A DNA stretch of 15,946 nt from CAYUET01 sp964443875 (lineage in GTDB: Bacteria; Auribacterota; JAFGBW01): assembly GCA_964443875.1 (NCBI GenBank), contig CAYUET010000049.1, forward strand, positions 1-15,946. Reading direction: 5' to 3'. Below the pieces are notes generated by a model. The model was not told the origin of the DNA. It made no database searches and saw nothing but the letters and a program-made list of their open reading frames with translations. Both the position numbers and the translations under genes were made by a program. This document shows positions 15,338 to 15,946 of this stretch, piece by piece (the first letter of the stretch is position 1; every line of letters starts with the position of its first letter).

Positions 15338-15379
15338 ATCTCCTCCGCGGTTTTCTTATCGATTAAAGGGTTTTGCTTA

Positions 15380-15946
15380 TTACTGATCCACCACATTGAA
15401 ATCCAGGATAAAATCCAGTGTCGTTTTGGGCGGCATGATCTTAAAGGGAAGGGTTGCAACGGCTTTCAGCACGCTTTCATCCATGGGTTTTGACCCTGAA
15501 CTGGAGACGAGCTGCGGATTATCAATGGTTCCGTCCGGCAGAAGCCGGATGCGGATCTGGACTGAACGTTTTTTAAGGGCTCTCATACCCACCATGCTCG
15601 GCGGGTCCCAGTTGGAGCGGATCTTGGCCTGAAGGTCAGCGATTACCCAGGCGTATTTGTTGAGTTTGAGGGAGCCGGATCCGGATTGGGATCCTGGAAT
15701 TCCAGGCTCTGTTGAGAATTTTTTTTTAAGTCTTCTTTAGGAGGAGTTTCTTTTTTGGTTTTTTCTTCATCCTTCATCAGGTCTTTCAGTCTGTCTTTAA
15801 GCTTAGACTGGACCTTCGGGGGCGGTTTGGGTTTCGGCTTCTCCACCTTGGGCTGTTTTTTTTCAGGAATCAGAATTTCATCCTTTTTAGGGGCCGTAAT
15901 GGGGGTGATGGGCTCGGGTTTGGGGGCCGCAGCTTCGGGCGCAGGT
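15380..15946 (-). CDS. TonB/TolA-like protein with apparent frameshift (N-terminus beyond right edge)
   Basis: Two reading frames together encode one protein. The upstream part, open from the right edge to the stop at 15643-15645, is a Pro- and Lys-rich linker (KPKPKPPPK and similar) with a charged helix, as in TonB and TolA periplasmic spans. The downstream part, ending at 15380, is a TonB/TolA C-terminal domain: LNKYAWVIADLQ, IRSNWDPPS, VQIRIRLLPDGTIDN, SSGSKPMDESVLKAV. The frames join at a run of nine A residues on the coding strand (15727-15719). One more A, or a -1 shift there, gives a continuous protein with a Gly/Ser linker before the domain. TonB or TolA links inner-membrane ion-driven motors to the outer membrane. 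The membrane anchor and any ExbD/TolR partner lie outside the window. A start at 15595 would cut off the first helix and is unlikely. Confidence 0.8.
15719..15727 (-). other. A9 homopolymer and slippery heptamer at the frame junction of the TonB-like gene
   Basis: On the coding strand the codons read TTA AAA AAA AAT, so A AAA AAA fits the canonical -1 slippery heptamer in phase. A perfect palindrome CCTGGAATTCCAGG (15693-15706), able to form a 5-bp stem with an AATT loop, begins 12 bases downstream. Nine A residues are also enough for RNA polymerase slippage. Equally, homopolymers this long are common places for sequencing error. Confidence 0.6.

Noticed and set aside
15380..15595. A separate 71-residue gene starting at ATG 15595
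   Set aside because: The TonB/TolA domain clearly begins upstream in the same frame (LNKYAWVIADLQ), so the ATG is internal and the real issue is the frameshift at the A9 run.
1..15946. CRISPR arrays, tRNA or rRNA genes, insertion sequences
   Set aside because: No regularly spaced repeats, no recognisable tRNA or rRNA sequence, and no transposase or integrase reading frame are visible.

Overview
The window looks like a chromosomal piece of an uncultured or little-studied Gram-negative (two-membrane) bacterium of moderate GC content. Evidence for an outer membrane and cell wall is a TonB/TolA-type protein, a lipoprotein with a clear lipobox, an exported protein, and GlmU for UDP-GlcNAc. The phylum cannot be fixed from the sequence alone. 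The housekeeping proteins are of ordinary bacterial type, but several long neighbours match no family I can name.

Layout, left to right. (1) 1-537, minus: the N-terminal 179 codons of an IlvD/Edd-family dehydratase, probably dihydroxy-acid dehydratase, running off the left edge. (2) 671-2041, minus: a strikingly AT-rich gene for a membrane-anchored transglutaminase-like protein, bracketed by near-identical 19-bp direct repeats (618-636 and 2171-2189); this looks like an acquired insert. (3) 2235-3179, plus: thioredoxin reductase, tail-to-tail with a minus-strand RNase Z-like metallo-beta-lactamase protein (3182-4183). (4) 4184-4520: a 337-bp intergenic stretch with several hairpins. (5) 4521-8789, plus: a co-directional trio of a divergent FtsH-type membrane AAA protease with almost no periplasmic loop, an unknown lipoprotein, and an unknown exported protein with three ADDYLAP-type repeats at its mature N-terminus. 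(6) 8826-11367, minus: three translationally coupled genes: an HPt protein with a degenerate receiver-like half, an all-helical unknown protein, and a long LOG-family protein. (7) About 11498-11602, plus: a short orphan remnant of an RHS-repeat core. (8) 11662 to the right edge, minus: the conserved block glmU-prs-rplY-pth, preceded by a TonB/TolA C-terminal-domain protein.

How the genes fit together. The right-hand block supplies UDP-GlcNAc, PRPP, ribosomal protein L25/CTC and peptidyl-tRNA hydrolase, in an order known from other bacteria; a strong intrinsic terminator sits between rplY and pth. The TonB/TolA gene upstream is split by a frameshift at a run of nine A residues. This is a homopolymer sequencing error, a slippage-dependent expression switch, or a real mutation.

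The best candidates for undescribed biology are the FtsH-like/lipoprotein/exported-protein cluster, the HPt/pseudo-receiver/helical/LOG operon, the possible frameshift in the TonB-like gene, and the repeat-flanked transglutaminase-like gene. None can be proven new without database searches, which I could not run.
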